Source: Candidatus Falkowbacteria bacterium CG02_land_8_20_14_3_00_36_14
Lineage (GTDB): Bacteria > Patescibacteriota > Patescibacteriia > Patescibacteriales > UM-FILTER-36-11
Length of the DNA stretch: 5,664 bases
Assembly: GCA_002781265.1 (NCBI GenBank)
Contig: PETS01000120.1
Coordinates: 178 to 5,841 of the forward strand
Reading direction: 5' to 3'
Within the stretch, counting starts at the first letter, position 1; the number at the start of each line of letters is the position of its first letter. Below the pieces are notes generated by a model. The model saw nothing but the letters and a program-made list of their open reading frames with translations. It was not told the DNA's origin and did no database searches. The translations under genes and the position numbers were made by a program. Positions 1-5,196 of the stretch are shown here, piece after piece.

Positions 1-1
1 T

Positions 2-268
2 TGTTTGGGGGGCGGCAATGAATTGGTAAATATAGATATTACAAAAAAAATATTAAAATTAATGGATAAAGGAGAAGAAATGATAGAATATGTTGAAGAC
101 AGAAAAGGGCATGATTGGCGCTATGCTATAGATTATACGAAGGCAAGAAAGGAATTGGGCTGGGAACCAAAGGTTGATTTTACAGCCGGGCTGAAAAAGA
201 CAATTGATTGGTATAAAAATAATACAAATTGGTGGAGAAAATTAAAAGTTAAAAATAAAAAGTTATAA
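2..268 (+). CDS. rfbB: dTDP-glucose 4,6-dehydratase, C-terminal fragment (5' end outside window)
   Basis: This is the last 88 or so residues of RmlB/RfbB, a cytoplasmic extended short-chain dehydrogenase that uses bound NAD+ to turn dTDP-glucose into dTDP-4-keto-6-deoxyglucose, the second step to dTDP-L-rhamnose. The frame is open to the left edge, so the start is missing; an apparent TTG start at 5 is only an internal codon. Visible family signatures are GGGNE followed by NIDI, the substrate-binding segment KGHDWRYAIDYTKA, and ELGWEPK with the closing GL-KTI-WY helix, in the expected order and spacing. The tail after WYKNN is lysine-rich and not conserved in the family. The stop lies 11 bases before rfbD, consistent with one operon. 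Family assignment is secure; exact sugar specificity is inferred from the neighbours rfbD and rfbA. Confidence 0.93.
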   Translation, partial: CLGGGNELVNIDITKKILKLMDKGEEMIEYVEDRKGHDWRYAIDYTKARKELGWEPKVDFTAGLKKTIDWYKNNTNWWRKLKVKNKKL

Positions 269-279
269 AGTTATTAAAT

Positions 280-1173
280 ATGAAAATATTAATATTAGGA
301 GCCAAAGGCAATTTAGGTCAGCAATTGGTAAAAGTCTTTGCCAATGGAAATAATGTAATTAGCTGGGACAGGGATGAAATAGATATAACCGACAGGGAAT
401 TGGTAATTAAAAAAATAAACGATATCAAGCCGGAGGCGATAATTAATGCCGCCGCCTATAATGCCGTGGATAAATGTGAAGCTGATGAAGATGAATTTTC
501 AAAGGCAAAAAAATTAAATGGCGAAGCGCTTGGATATTTAGCAGAGGCGGCTATAGAAAATAACTGCCTATTAATTCATTATTCCACGGATTATGTATTT
601 AAGGGCGAGAAAAAGAAAGGATATAGAGAAGATGACGCGCCTTCCCCGATTAACAAATATGGAGAAACAAAACTTGCAGGCGAAAGAGCCATAATTGAAT
701 TAAGCCACAAGAGCTTGAAATGGTATATTATCAGAACTTCAAAATTATTCGGTTCCAAGGGTAAAAGCGAACTGGCTAAGCCGAGTTTCTTTGACATCAT
801 TCTGAAAAAAGTTTCAGAATTATCCGGTAAAGATTCTAACGAGGCAAGTATAAATGTAGTTAATGCGGAAGTAAGCTGTTTTACTTATACTCCGGATTTA
901 GCGCGAGCCACAAAAAAATTAATTAATAGCGATAAAGGATATGGCATTTACCATATAACCAACAGCGGTTCATGCACATGGTACGAGGCCGCTAAAGTAT
1001 TGTTTAAAATGGCAGATTTGCATATTAAAGTAAATCCAGTATCTGGTGATAAATTTTCCAGACCAGCCAAGAGGCCGAAATATTCAGTACTACTTAATAC
1101 TAAGATAGAACCAATGCGCGATTGGCAGGATGCGTTAAAAGATTATTTATTATTTATGAATAATAAATTATGA
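280..1173 (+). CDS. rfbD: dTDP-4-dehydrorhamnose reductase
   Basis: RmlD/RfbD reduces dTDP-4-keto-L-rhamnose to dTDP-L-rhamnose with NAD(P)H, the last step of the pathway, in the cytoplasm. The 297 residues match the usual family length. The N-terminal Rossmann motif GAKGNLG is at 7-13, the NAAAYNAVDKCEAD segment at 57-70, STDYVF with the active-site Thr at 102-107, the catalytic YGETK pair (Tyr127, Lys131) at 127-131, and the C-terminal RPAKRPKYSVL substrate segment at 261-271. The usual DQ-G-PT stretch is replaced by NAEVSCFTYTPDLA (195-208), a variant I associate with CPR homologues from memory only. The ATG at 280 starts directly at the Rossmann strand, so the start is well placed, although no Shine-Dalgarno precedes it. 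The 3' end runs into a palindromic repeat (1166-1216) that includes the TGA stop. Confidence 0.95.
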   Translation: MKILILGAKGNLGQQLVKVFANGNNVISWDRDEIDITDRELVIKKINDIKPEAIINAAAYNAVDKCEADEDEFSKAKKLNGEALGYLAEAAIENNCLLIHYSTDYVFKGEKKKGYREDDAPSPINKYGETKLAGERAIIELSHKSLKWYIIRTSKLFGSKGKSELAKPSFFDIILKKVSELSGKDSNEASINVVNAEVSCFTYTPDLARATKKLINSDKGYGIYHITNSGSCTWYEAAKVLFKMADLHIKVNPVSGDKFSRPAKRPKYSVLLNTKIEPMRDWQDALKDYLLFMNNKL

Positions 1174-1216
1174 ATAACGAATAAATATAAAAATTCATTA
1201 TTCATTATTCATAATT
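1166..1216. repeat. AT-rich palindromic repeat (ATTCAT type) overlapping the rfbD stop
   Basis: The arms 1166-1182 and 1200-1216 are inverted copies of 17 bases with a single mismatch (C1178 opposite A1204) around a 17-base loop. They are built from ATTCAT/ATGAAT words. The left arm contains the last codon and TGA stop of rfbD; the right arm ends 10 bases before the rfbA start. There is no T-run directly after the stem, so it is not a clear rho-independent terminator. It could act as an mRNA processing or stabilising hairpin between the two genes. Similar ATTCATAATTC palindromes are known to me as dispersed intergenic repeats, but that is recollection. Confidence 0.7.
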
Positions 1217-1226
1217 CAAAAATTAT

Positions 1227-1952
1227 ATGCGCGGAATAATTTTATCAGGCGGGTCAGCCACTCGGCTGCGCCCCTGCACCAAAGTAACCAGCAAGCAGTT
1301 ATTGCCGGTTTATAACAAGCCGATGATTTATTATCCCTTAAATACTTTAATTAAGGCCGACATTAAGGAAATATTAATTATCGTGGCGTCGGAATGCGCC
1401 GGTGATTATTTGAATTTGCTGGGAAGCGGCCATGAGTTTGGAGTTAAGTTTACTTATGAAATTCAAGATAAGCCCAAGGGGTTGGCGGAAGCGTTTATTA
1501 TCGGCGAAAATTTTATTGACGAGGAAAATGTTTGCATGATACTGGGGGATAATATTTTTGAAGATGATTTTTCCAAAGACATTAAGAGTTTTAAAAAGGG
1601 CGGAAAAGTATTCGCTAAAAAAGTCAAAGATCCGGAGCGTTTTGGCGTAGTAAAATTCAATGAAGACAAAAAAGCGGTTCAAATTGAAGAAAAACCGAAG
1701 AAATGGATTTCAGATTATGCCATCACCGGGCTTTATATTTATGACAATCGGGTAGTGGCCGCGGCCAAAAATGTAAAACCAAGCGTTCGGGGAGAGCTGG
1801 AAATTACCGATCTCCATAATTTTTATTTAAAGAAAGGAGAATTGGCAGTGGCGATGGTTAAAGGGGAATGGCTGGATGCCGGCACCTTTGACAGCTTGCT
1901 GGAAGCGCAGATACTGGCAAAGAATAAATTGCAGGATAAGTTGGTGATATAA
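1227..1952 (+). CDS. rfbA: glucose-1-phosphate thymidylyltransferase (short RmlA type)
   Basis: RmlA/RfbA joins dTTP and glucose-1-phosphate to give dTDP-glucose and pyrophosphate, the entry step of the dTDP-rhamnose pathway, in the cytoplasm with Mg2+. The nucleotidyltransferase signature GGSATRLRP is at 8-16, followed by Lys23 and QLLPVYNKPMIYYP (24-37). Further hallmarks are GLAEAF (85-90), the metal-binding GDNIF (107-111), RFGVV (138-142), EEKP (154-157), GLYIYD (168-173), RGELEITD (188-195) and WLDAGT (215-220). At 241 residues it is about 50 shorter than the classical enterobacterial enzyme and lacks the C-terminal helical extension used there for the allosteric site, so feedback control by dTDP-rhamnose may be absent or different (inference). 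No Shine-Dalgarno is visible before the ATG. It is separated from rfbD by 53 bases, mostly a palindrome. Confidence 0.94.
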   Translation: MRGIILSGGSATRLRPCTKVTSKQLLPVYNKPMIYYPLNTLIKADIKEILIIVASECAGDYLNLLGSGHEFGVKFTYEIQDKPKGLAEAFIIGENFIDEENVCMILGDNIFEDDFSKDIKSFKKGGKVFAKKVKDPERFGVVKFNEDKKAVQIEEKPKKWISDYAITGLYIYDNRVVAAAKNVKPSVRGELEITDLHNFYLKKGELAVAMVKGEWLDAGTFDSLLEAQILAKNKLQDKLVI

Positions 1953-1980
1953 CCATGTCTAATATTATTCCATAATTTTC

Positions 1981-2137
1981 TTGTCATCTCGACCGAACCA
2001 TGAGCTTGCCGAAGGGGGAGTGGAGACCTGCCTGCCGGTAGGCAGGGATTCCCTTATCCATCACACTAAACAATATTTATTAATTAAAAAATTTATCACT
2101 ATTAAAAGGGATTCCTCGGCTATGCTAGGAATGACAA
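1981..2137. repeat. Dispersed intergenic repeat with 7-bp inverted ends (MITE-like)
   Basis: The element begins TTGTCAT (1981-1987) and ends with the exact inverse ATGACAA (2131-2137). It has further inner mirror words, GGGATTCC at 2045-2052 and GGGATTCC again at 2108-2115, in the style of a widespread family beginning TGTCATCTCGACC and ending GGAATGACA. It fills most of the 213-base gap between rfbA and the glycosyltransferase. An open frame across it (1981-2163) is an artefact of the repeat. It encodes no transposase, so any movement would need an enzyme supplied elsewhere. Confidence 0.7.
2027..2046. repeat. Short GC-rich palindrome nested in the larger repeat
   Basis: CCTGCCT (2027-2033) and AGGCAGG (2040-2046) form a perfect 7-bp stem around a 6-base loop. 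It is much richer in G+C than its surroundings and sits inside the 1981-2137 repeat just before the GGGATTCC word. Its position and composition suggest a second, independent palindromic element inserted into the first. Confidence 0.6.
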
Positions 2138-2165
2138 AAATATTTAAAATAACTAATAAATAATT

Positions 2166-3167
2166 ATGGATGGCAAAGAAGTAAAATTAATAATCGGTTT
2201 TATTATATATGGCAAGGAAATTTATAAGTACTTGCCGTATTTTTTAGATAGCTTGAAGAAGCAGGCATATAAAGATTATAAGATATTAGCAGTAGATAAT
2301 TCGGATATGGAAGATAAAGATAATGAGAGTTTTGATTTTATCAAAAAAAATTATTTGGAAATAAAAATTGAGCAAGCGGGAAAAAATTTGGGCTTTGCCC
2401 GAGCCCATAATAGAATAATAAGCCAAGTGATGGCGGCCGGGGCAAAGTATTATTTATCATTAAATAGCGATATGATTTTAGAGCCGGATGCAATTGAAAA
2501 AATGGTTCAAGCCATGGAGGCAGACGGCGCGCTGGGTTCGGCCTCACCCAAAATATTTAAATGGGGTTTTCCCAATAATAGAAAAACAAAAATTATTGAT
2601 ACATGCGGAATTGTTTTGCAACCGGGATTAAGGTTTGAAGATTTGGGGCAAGAGCAAAAAGATGATGGCCGGTTTGATAAAGCAGAAATTTTAGGCCCGT
2701 CCGGCGCGGCGGCTATGTATCGCTTGAGCGCTTTGGAAAAAGTTAAGACCTCACCCCAACCCTCTCCTTGCCGAGGAGAGGGAGAAAAAAGTGAATATTT
2801 TGATGAATTAATATTTATGTATAAGGAGGATTGCGATTTGGCTTACCGTTTGTTTTTATCCGGCTATAAATCAAAATTTGTGAGCGAAGCGGTTGTTTAT
2901 CATGACCGGACCATAAGCGCCAAAGGCAATAATAATTGGCAAATTGCTTTAAATAGGTTAAACAAAAGCAAGCAGGCGAAAAATTGGGCTTTTTTAAACC
3001 AGCATATTATTTTTATTAAATATTGGAAACCGCAGAATTTTAAAAATAAACTGGCTATAATATGGTACGCTTTAAAAATGTTTTTATTTGTATTAATTTT
3101 TGAGCAATATTTATTGGGGCAGTATGTTAAATTATATAAATTAAGAAAGAGAATTATAAAATACTAA
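2166..3167 (+). CDS. Family 2 glycosyltransferase (putative rhamnosyltransferase) with an inserted repeat
   Basis: This is a GT-A fold, inverting family-2 transferase that would move a sugar from a nucleotide donor to a growing lipid-linked glycan on the cytoplasmic face of the membrane. The donor-binding segment VDNSD is at 43-47, NLGFARAHN at 74-82, and the metal-binding SLNSDM at 98-103. The acceptor-side GPSGAAAMYR is at 177-186, and FMYKEDCDLAYR with the presumed catalytic acid pair at 217-228. A hydrophobic C-terminal stretch (about 296-318) probably anchors it. Residues 195-208 (TSPQPSPCRGEGEK) do not belong to the family: they are encoded by a palindromic repeat inserted in frame between ALEKVK and EYFD. 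The donor is probably dTDP-rhamnose given the upstream genes, but this is inference. No Shine-Dalgarno is seen; the start lies 28 bases after the 1981-2137 repeat. Confidence 0.88.
   Translation: MDGKEVKLIIGFIIYGKEIYKYLPYFLDSLKKQAYKDYKILAVDNSDMEDKDNESFDFIKKNYLEIKIEQAGKNLGFARAHNRIISQVMAAGAKYYLSLNSDMILEPDAIEKMVQAMEADGALGSASPKIFKWGFPNNRKTKIIDTCGIVLQPGLRFEDLGQEQKDDGRFDKAEILGPSGAAAMYRLSALEKVKTSPQPSPCRGEGEKSEYFDELIFMYKEDCDLAYRLFLSGYKSKFVSEAVVYHDRTISAKGNNNWQIALNRLNKSKQAKNWAFLNQHIIFIKYWKPQNFKNKLAIIWYALKMFLFVLIFEQYLLGQYVKLYKLRKRIIKY
2748..2789. repeat. Palindromic repeat inserted in frame within the glycosyltransferase gene
   Basis: The inserted stretch begins ACCTCACCCCAACC and contains a perfect 9-bp hairpin: CCCTCTCCT (2760-2768), loop TGCCG, AGGAGAGGG (2774-2782). 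This CTCACCC-AACCCTCTCC type is familiar to me as a dispersed intergenic repeat in many bacteria. Here it lies inside a conserved coding region and adds about 14 residues (195-208 of the protein). The exact right edge is uncertain by a few bases. Its length of about 42 bases keeps the frame. Confidence 0.75.
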
Positions 3168-3170
3168 TTG

Positions 3171-3307
3171 TCATTGCGAGGAGTCCCGTCGCTTGCGAGC
3201 GGCGGGACGACGAAACAATCTCGGTGAGCAGAAAAAAACTTTAATATTAAAACAGAAGTTATACCTTTTTCCGAGATTGCTTCGCTCCCGCGGGTCGCTC
3301 GCAATGA
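3171..3307. repeat. Dispersed intergenic repeat with 10-bp inverted ends (MITE-like)
   Basis: TCATTGCGAG (3171-3180) and CTCGCAATGA (3298-3307) are exact inverted ends. Inside are a second inverted pair, CAATCTCGG (3216-3224) and CCGAGATTG (3271-3279), and a GC-rich hairpin with 11-base arms 3183-3193 and 3198-3208 (one G-T pair). The whole unit can fold into a branched structure. It fills the gap between the two glycosyltransferase genes almost exactly, starting 3 bases after one stop and ending 10 bases before the next start. It resembles a repeat family seen in many genomes with ATTGCGAGGAG and GAGATTGCTTCGCTC words (recollection). No coding capacity. Confidence 0.8.
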
Positions 3308-3317
3308 AAATAAAAAC

Positions 3318-4178
3318 ATGGACTTATCAATAATAATCGTTTCCTGGAATGTCAAGGAAAAATTAAAAGAGAATTTAAAAGCTTTATATAACAGCCGAGG
3401 TGAGTTTAAATTTAAAGTTTTTGTAGTGGATAATAATTCTTCTGATAAAACTGTGGATATGGTTGAAAAGGAATTTCCGCAAGCGAAGCTGATAGCTAAT
3501 CCAAAAAATTTTGGCTTTGCTAAATCCAATAATCAGGCCATAAAAATAGCCAATGGAGATTTTATTTTACTGCTTAATCCTGACATGATGGTGGAAGAAG
3601 ATACTTTGAAAAATATGATTGCTTGGATGCGCGAGAATAAGCAAGCCAGCGTGGCTGGCTGCCGCTTACTGGACGAAAGCGGGAAGATCATCAATCATGT
3701 TCGGCAATTTCCGGCTTTTTGGGACCAAGCGGCCATAGCATTAAAACTGCCTCATCTATTTCCTAATATTTTGCATAAATATTTAAGAAAAGATTTTGAT
3801 TATTCCCAAGCGCAAAAAATTGATTCTATCAGAGGAGGATTTTTTATGATTAGGCGCGAGGCGATTGAAAAAGCGGGCTTATTGGACGAGAGGTATTTTC
3901 TTTGGTTTGAAGAAGTTGATTATTGCCGGCAGGTTTATAAAAAAGGTGGGGAAGTTTGGTATGCGCCGGTGGCCGAGTGTATTGATTTTGTCGGCCAAAG
4001 CTTTAAGCAGGTGGAGATAATAAAAAAGCAAAAATATTTCCGCGACAGTCAGCTTAAATATTTCAAAAAATGGCATTCGGCTTGGCAGTATTATATTTTA
4101 AAAATTATCTGGCCGGTCGGATTATTAATAACCATCGCCATTGAAAAATTCGGCTTTAAGAGCAGGACAAAAACATAA
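3318..4178 (+). CDS. Family 2 glycosyltransferase, WbbL/rhamnosyltransferase-like
   Basis: This 286-residue protein has the full motif set of WbbL-type family-2 transferases, which add rhamnose or a related sugar to a polyprenyl-linked acceptor at the inner face of the membrane. VDNNSSD is at 37-43, NFGFAKSNN at 64-72, LLNPDM (metal and donor binding) at 85-90, RGGFFMIRR at 172-180, and WFEEVDYCRQ with the presumed catalytic acidic residues at 196-205. A hydrophobic segment at about 260-275 near the C-terminus likely attaches it to the membrane. The start at 3318 puts the first beta strand at residues 3-8, as expected; no Shine-Dalgarno precedes it because the repeat ends just upstream. The stop is only 5 bases from the -35 box of the next, unrelated transcription unit. 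Rhamnose as donor is inferred from the operon. Confidence 0.9.
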   Translation: MDLSIIIVSWNVKEKLKENLKALYNSRGEFKFKVFVVDNNSSDKTVDMVEKEFPQAKLIANPKNFGFAKSNNQAIKIANGDFILLLNPDMMVEEDTLKNMIAWMRENKQASVAGCRLLDESGKIINHVRQFPAFWDQAAIALKLPHLFPNILHKYLRKDFDYSQAQKIDSIRGGFFMIRREAIEKAGLLDERYFLWFEEVDYCRQVYKKGGEVWYAPVAECIDFVGQSFKQVEIIKKQKYFRDSQLKYFKKWHSAWQYYILKIIWPVGLLITIAIEKFGFKSRTKT

Positions 4179-4183
4179 TACTC

Positions 4184-4211
4184 TTGACAGGTTGGACGTT
4201 TTTGCTATATT
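4184..4211 (+). promoter_or_regulatory. Sigma-70 type promoter of the split lipoprotein-like gene
   Basis: A perfect -35 TTGACA (4184-4189), a 16-base spacer, and an extended -10 TGC-TATATT (4203-4211) predict transcription from about 4218. It lies immediately after the glycosyltransferase stop. The stretch from the extended -10 onward, including ACTTTGAATGCT, is nearly the same as at the promoter starting at 5124. Confidence 0.85.
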
Positions 4212-4250
4212 ACTTTGAATGCTAATTTTGGCGTCTAATAAAACCAAAAA

Positions 4251-4257
4251 AGGAGGT
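4251..4257 (+). promoter_or_regulatory. Shine-Dalgarno of the split gene
   Basis: AGGAGGT ends 5 bases before the ATG at 4263 and fixes that start. The sugar genes upstream have nothing comparable. Confidence 0.85.
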
Positions 4258-4262
4258 ATTCT

Positions 4263-4520
4263 ATGAAAAGCTCTTTGAAGCGCTTTGCAGTATGTAGTAT
4301 TTTACTACTTTATTCTCTCAATGTCGGATGTTCTCAGGAGCCAGGTTCCCCGGGTGTGGCCAACGAAGTAATTTAAAAAATATTCTATATTAAGGATCCG
4401 AGAACAGATATTTGTTTTGCATATATGTATGAAGCATCAGCTTATGGAAGTCCTGCACTAGCAACAGTCCCTTGTGAATCTATTCCATTTGAGTTGCTTG
4501 CGACAGCTAGTTTGCAATAA
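4263..4520 (+). pseudogene. Small exported lipoprotein-like protein interrupted by an in-frame TAA
   Basis: Translation from the ATG at 4263 gives 37 residues: a positive N-terminus (MKSSLKR), a hydrophobic core (FAVCSILLLYSL), NVGCS with Cys23 as a possible lipid-attachment site, then a short polar tail to the TAA at 4374-4376. The lipobox is imperfect (Asn at -3). Reading on in the same frame gives 47 further residues before the TAA at 4518, with a protein-like stretch KDPRTDICFAYMYE (6-19 of this part), then SPALATVPCESIPFELL. The two parts together look like a single exported protein of about 85 codons, with one sense codon changed to TAA. Promoter, Shine-Dalgarno and terminator are all intact, which points to a recent nonsense mutation, a base-call error or readthrough. 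I do not recognise a function; a D-x-R-T-x-x-C-F-A motif seems familiar from small hypothetical proteins, unverified. Confidence 0.6.
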
Positions 4521-4537
4521 TTGACCATGTATTAATA

Positions 4538-4569
4538 AGCCGTTTTCTTTGAAGAGAAAACCGCTTTTT
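4538..4569 (+). terminator. Rho-independent terminator of the split gene
   Basis: Arms 4538-4548 and 4555-4565 pair over 11 positions with one C-C mismatch and a 6-base loop, followed by TTTTT (4565-4569). It lies 17 bases after the second TAA, not after the first, which supports the whole 4263-4520 stretch being the original gene. Confidence 0.75.
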
Positions 4570-4652
4570 ATCAAAAATTTAAAAGTGCTTAATGGAAAAT
4601 AAAAAATTATTAATTGGAAAAAGTTTTAATATTGATAAAAATACAAAGACAT

Positions 4653-4677
4653 AAAAAAACCTTCTATAAAGAAGGTT
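4653..4677 (-). terminator. Rho-independent terminator of the minus-strand small gene
   Basis: AACCTTCT (4658-4665) and AGAAGGTT (4670-4677) form a perfect 8-bp stem with a 4-base loop. Read on the minus strand it is followed by a T-run (the A-run 4653-4659 on the plus strand). It sits 27 bases past the stop of the minus-strand gene, and faces the terminator at 4538-4569 across a spacer of about 80 bases that holds nothing recognisable. Confidence 0.8.
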
Positions 4678-4703
4678 AAAAAGATTTTTTAGAAGAAGCT
4701 ATA

Positions 4704-4841
4704 TTATAAATACATAGTTCGATGTGGTATTCCTTTCAAAAGAGCAAGACTTTTCTTCGTCTCAATTCTTCTTAATACTTTCCTCGGAATTGTTTGTTTT
4801 TTTACTCTTTTTACTCTTTTTGTTTTTTTCTTTCTTGACAT
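4704..4841 (-). CDS. Very basic 45-residue protein of unknown function
   Basis: Start ATG at 4841-4839, stop TAA at 4706-4704. The protein has 18 Lys/Arg among 45 residues and only one acidic residue (Glu27), beginning MSRKKKTKRVKRVKKQ and ending HRTMYL. Such composition suits binding to nucleic acid, ribosome or another polyanion, but there is no family I recognise, so the role is open. A longer frame starts at 4889, but the AAGGAGG at 4847-4853 places the start at 4841. A 9-base tandem duplication yields the KRV-KRV repeat at 8-13. It has its own likely promoter (4953-4982), a leader of about 100 bases and its own terminator (4653-4677), which together make it more credible than the overlapping plus-strand frame 4724-4924. 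It is convergent with the split gene. Confidence 0.72.
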   Translation of the reverse strand: MSRKKKTKRVKRVKKQTIPRKVLRRIETKKSLALLKGIPHRTMYL

Positions 4842-4846
4842 ACAGC

Positions 4847-4853
4847 CCTCCTT
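4847..4853 (-). promoter_or_regulatory. Shine-Dalgarno of the basic small protein
   Basis: On the minus strand AAGGAGG lies 5 bases before the ATG at 4841. It selects that codon over the upstream in-frame start at 4889. Confidence 0.82.
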
Positions 4854-4875
4854 TGTGGAAGAATTTAAAAAATTT

Positions 4876-4913
4876 ATTTCACCTAACATATCGGCACATG
4901 CGAAGTTGTGCCG
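4876..4913. repeat. Recombination-site-like block (ATTTCACCTAAC plus hairpin), first copy
   Basis: ATTTCACCTAAC (4876-4887) is followed by a perfect 7-bp hairpin, CGGCACA (4892-4898) and TGTGCCG (4907-4913), with an 8-base loop. CGAAGTT begins 13 bases after TAAC. The same two words at nearly the same spacing occur at 5626-5656. ACCTAAC fits the R'' core pattern RYYYAAC of integron attC sites, and GTTAGGC at 5055-5061 fits the R' pattern GTTRRRY, but the distance (about 180 bases) is long and inner L-box pairing is not convincing. It lies within the leader of the minus-strand gene. Confidence 0.45.
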
Positions 4914-4952
4914 TGGATTATTGATTAAATTTGTTAATTATCGCTTATCTCT

Positions 4953-4982
4953 ATTATATCATCAAACCTGCCATTTCGTCAG
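4953..4982 (-). promoter_or_regulatory. Promoter of the basic small protein gene
   Basis: Read on the minus strand: a -35-like CTGACG (4982-4977, four of six matches to TTGACA), an 18-base spacer and a perfect TATAAT (4958-4953) preceded by TGA, an extended -10. Transcription would start near 4946 and give a leader of about 105 bases. Confidence 0.65.
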
Positions 4983-5029
4983 CGCAATTTGGGTGAGGAA
5001 ATTTTGCACTCCTTGAAATATAATTGCGC
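4982..5029. repeat. Inverted repeat upstream of the minus-strand promoter
   Basis: GCGCAATT (4982-4989) and AATTGCGC (5022-5029) form a perfect 8-bp inverted pair around 32 bases. The near arm touches the -35 box of the minus-strand promoter, so a regulator-binding or looping role is possible; nothing more can be said. Confidence 0.5.
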
Positions 5030-5054
5030 AAAATTTTTTAACCGTTTATTCTGT

Positions 5055-5082
5055 GTTAGGCAATGTTTTATTTGCCCTTAAA
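5055..5082. repeat. Left inverted end of the four-Cys gene cassette
   Basis: This 28-base end begins GTTAGGC and contains TTTTATTTGCCCTTAAA (5066-5082). Its inverse is at 5610-5637, with 23 of 28 positions matching and no gap, the inner 17 perfectly. A further inner arm, AGCCCTTTTT (5096-5105), is mirrored at 5588-5597, so the ends are inverted for about 60 bases overall. The two ends enclose promoter, leader, gene and terminator of the small four-Cys protein exactly. Confidence 0.7.
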
Positions 5083-5123
5083 ATACCTTAATTTAAGCCC
5101 TTTTTCAATTTTTTGGCGTTGCC

Positions 5124-5152
5124 TTGACAGACTGTCGGTTTCCTGCTATACT
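5124..5152 (+). promoter_or_regulatory. Sigma-70 type promoter of the four-Cys protein gene
   Basis: A perfect -35 TTGACA (5124-5129), 17-base spacer and extended -10 TGC-TATACT (5144-5152) predict a start near 5159. A small palindrome GACAG-A-CTGTC (5126-5136) overlaps the -35 box and could be an operator half-site pair. The bases after the -10 (ACTTTGATGCT) repeat those of the promoter at 4184. Confidence 0.85.
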
Positions 5153-5196
5153 ACTTTGATGCTGGATTTCCTAATTCAATTTTAACAACAAGGTAC

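Noticed and set aside
1374..1682. Minus-strand frames inside rfbA
   Set aside because: Shadows of a strongly conserved enzyme on the other strand.
1981..2163. Plus-strand open frame of 60 codons after rfbA
   Set aside because: It lies almost wholly in the inverted-end repeat, has no Shine-Dalgarno, and its composition reflects the repeat, not a protein.
3171..3307. CRISPR or tRNA-like structure
   Set aside because: No regularly spaced direct repeats occur anywhere in the window, and the folding arms are those of a terminal-inverted repeat with no tRNA features.
3164..3529. Minus-strand open frame of 121 codons across the second MITE-like repeat
   Set aside because: It combines the repeat with the antisense of a clearly conserved glycosyltransferase N-terminus; no start signals.
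4374..4376. TAA as a reassigned sense codon
   Set aside because: TAA ends rfbB, rfbA, both glycosyltransferases and the basic small gene in this window, so genome-wide reassignment is excluded.
4724..4924. Plus-strand open frame of 66 codons
   Set aside because: It is the antisense of the basic small protein, Phe/Leu-rich only because the other strand is Lys-rich, and has no Shine-Dalgarno; the minus-strand reading has start signal, promoter and terminator.
4982..5040. Inverted repeat followed by a T-run as a plus-strand terminator
   Set aside because: Stem arms are 32 bases apart and the T-run is separated by four As; no plus-strand transcript reaches it after the terminator at 4538-4569.
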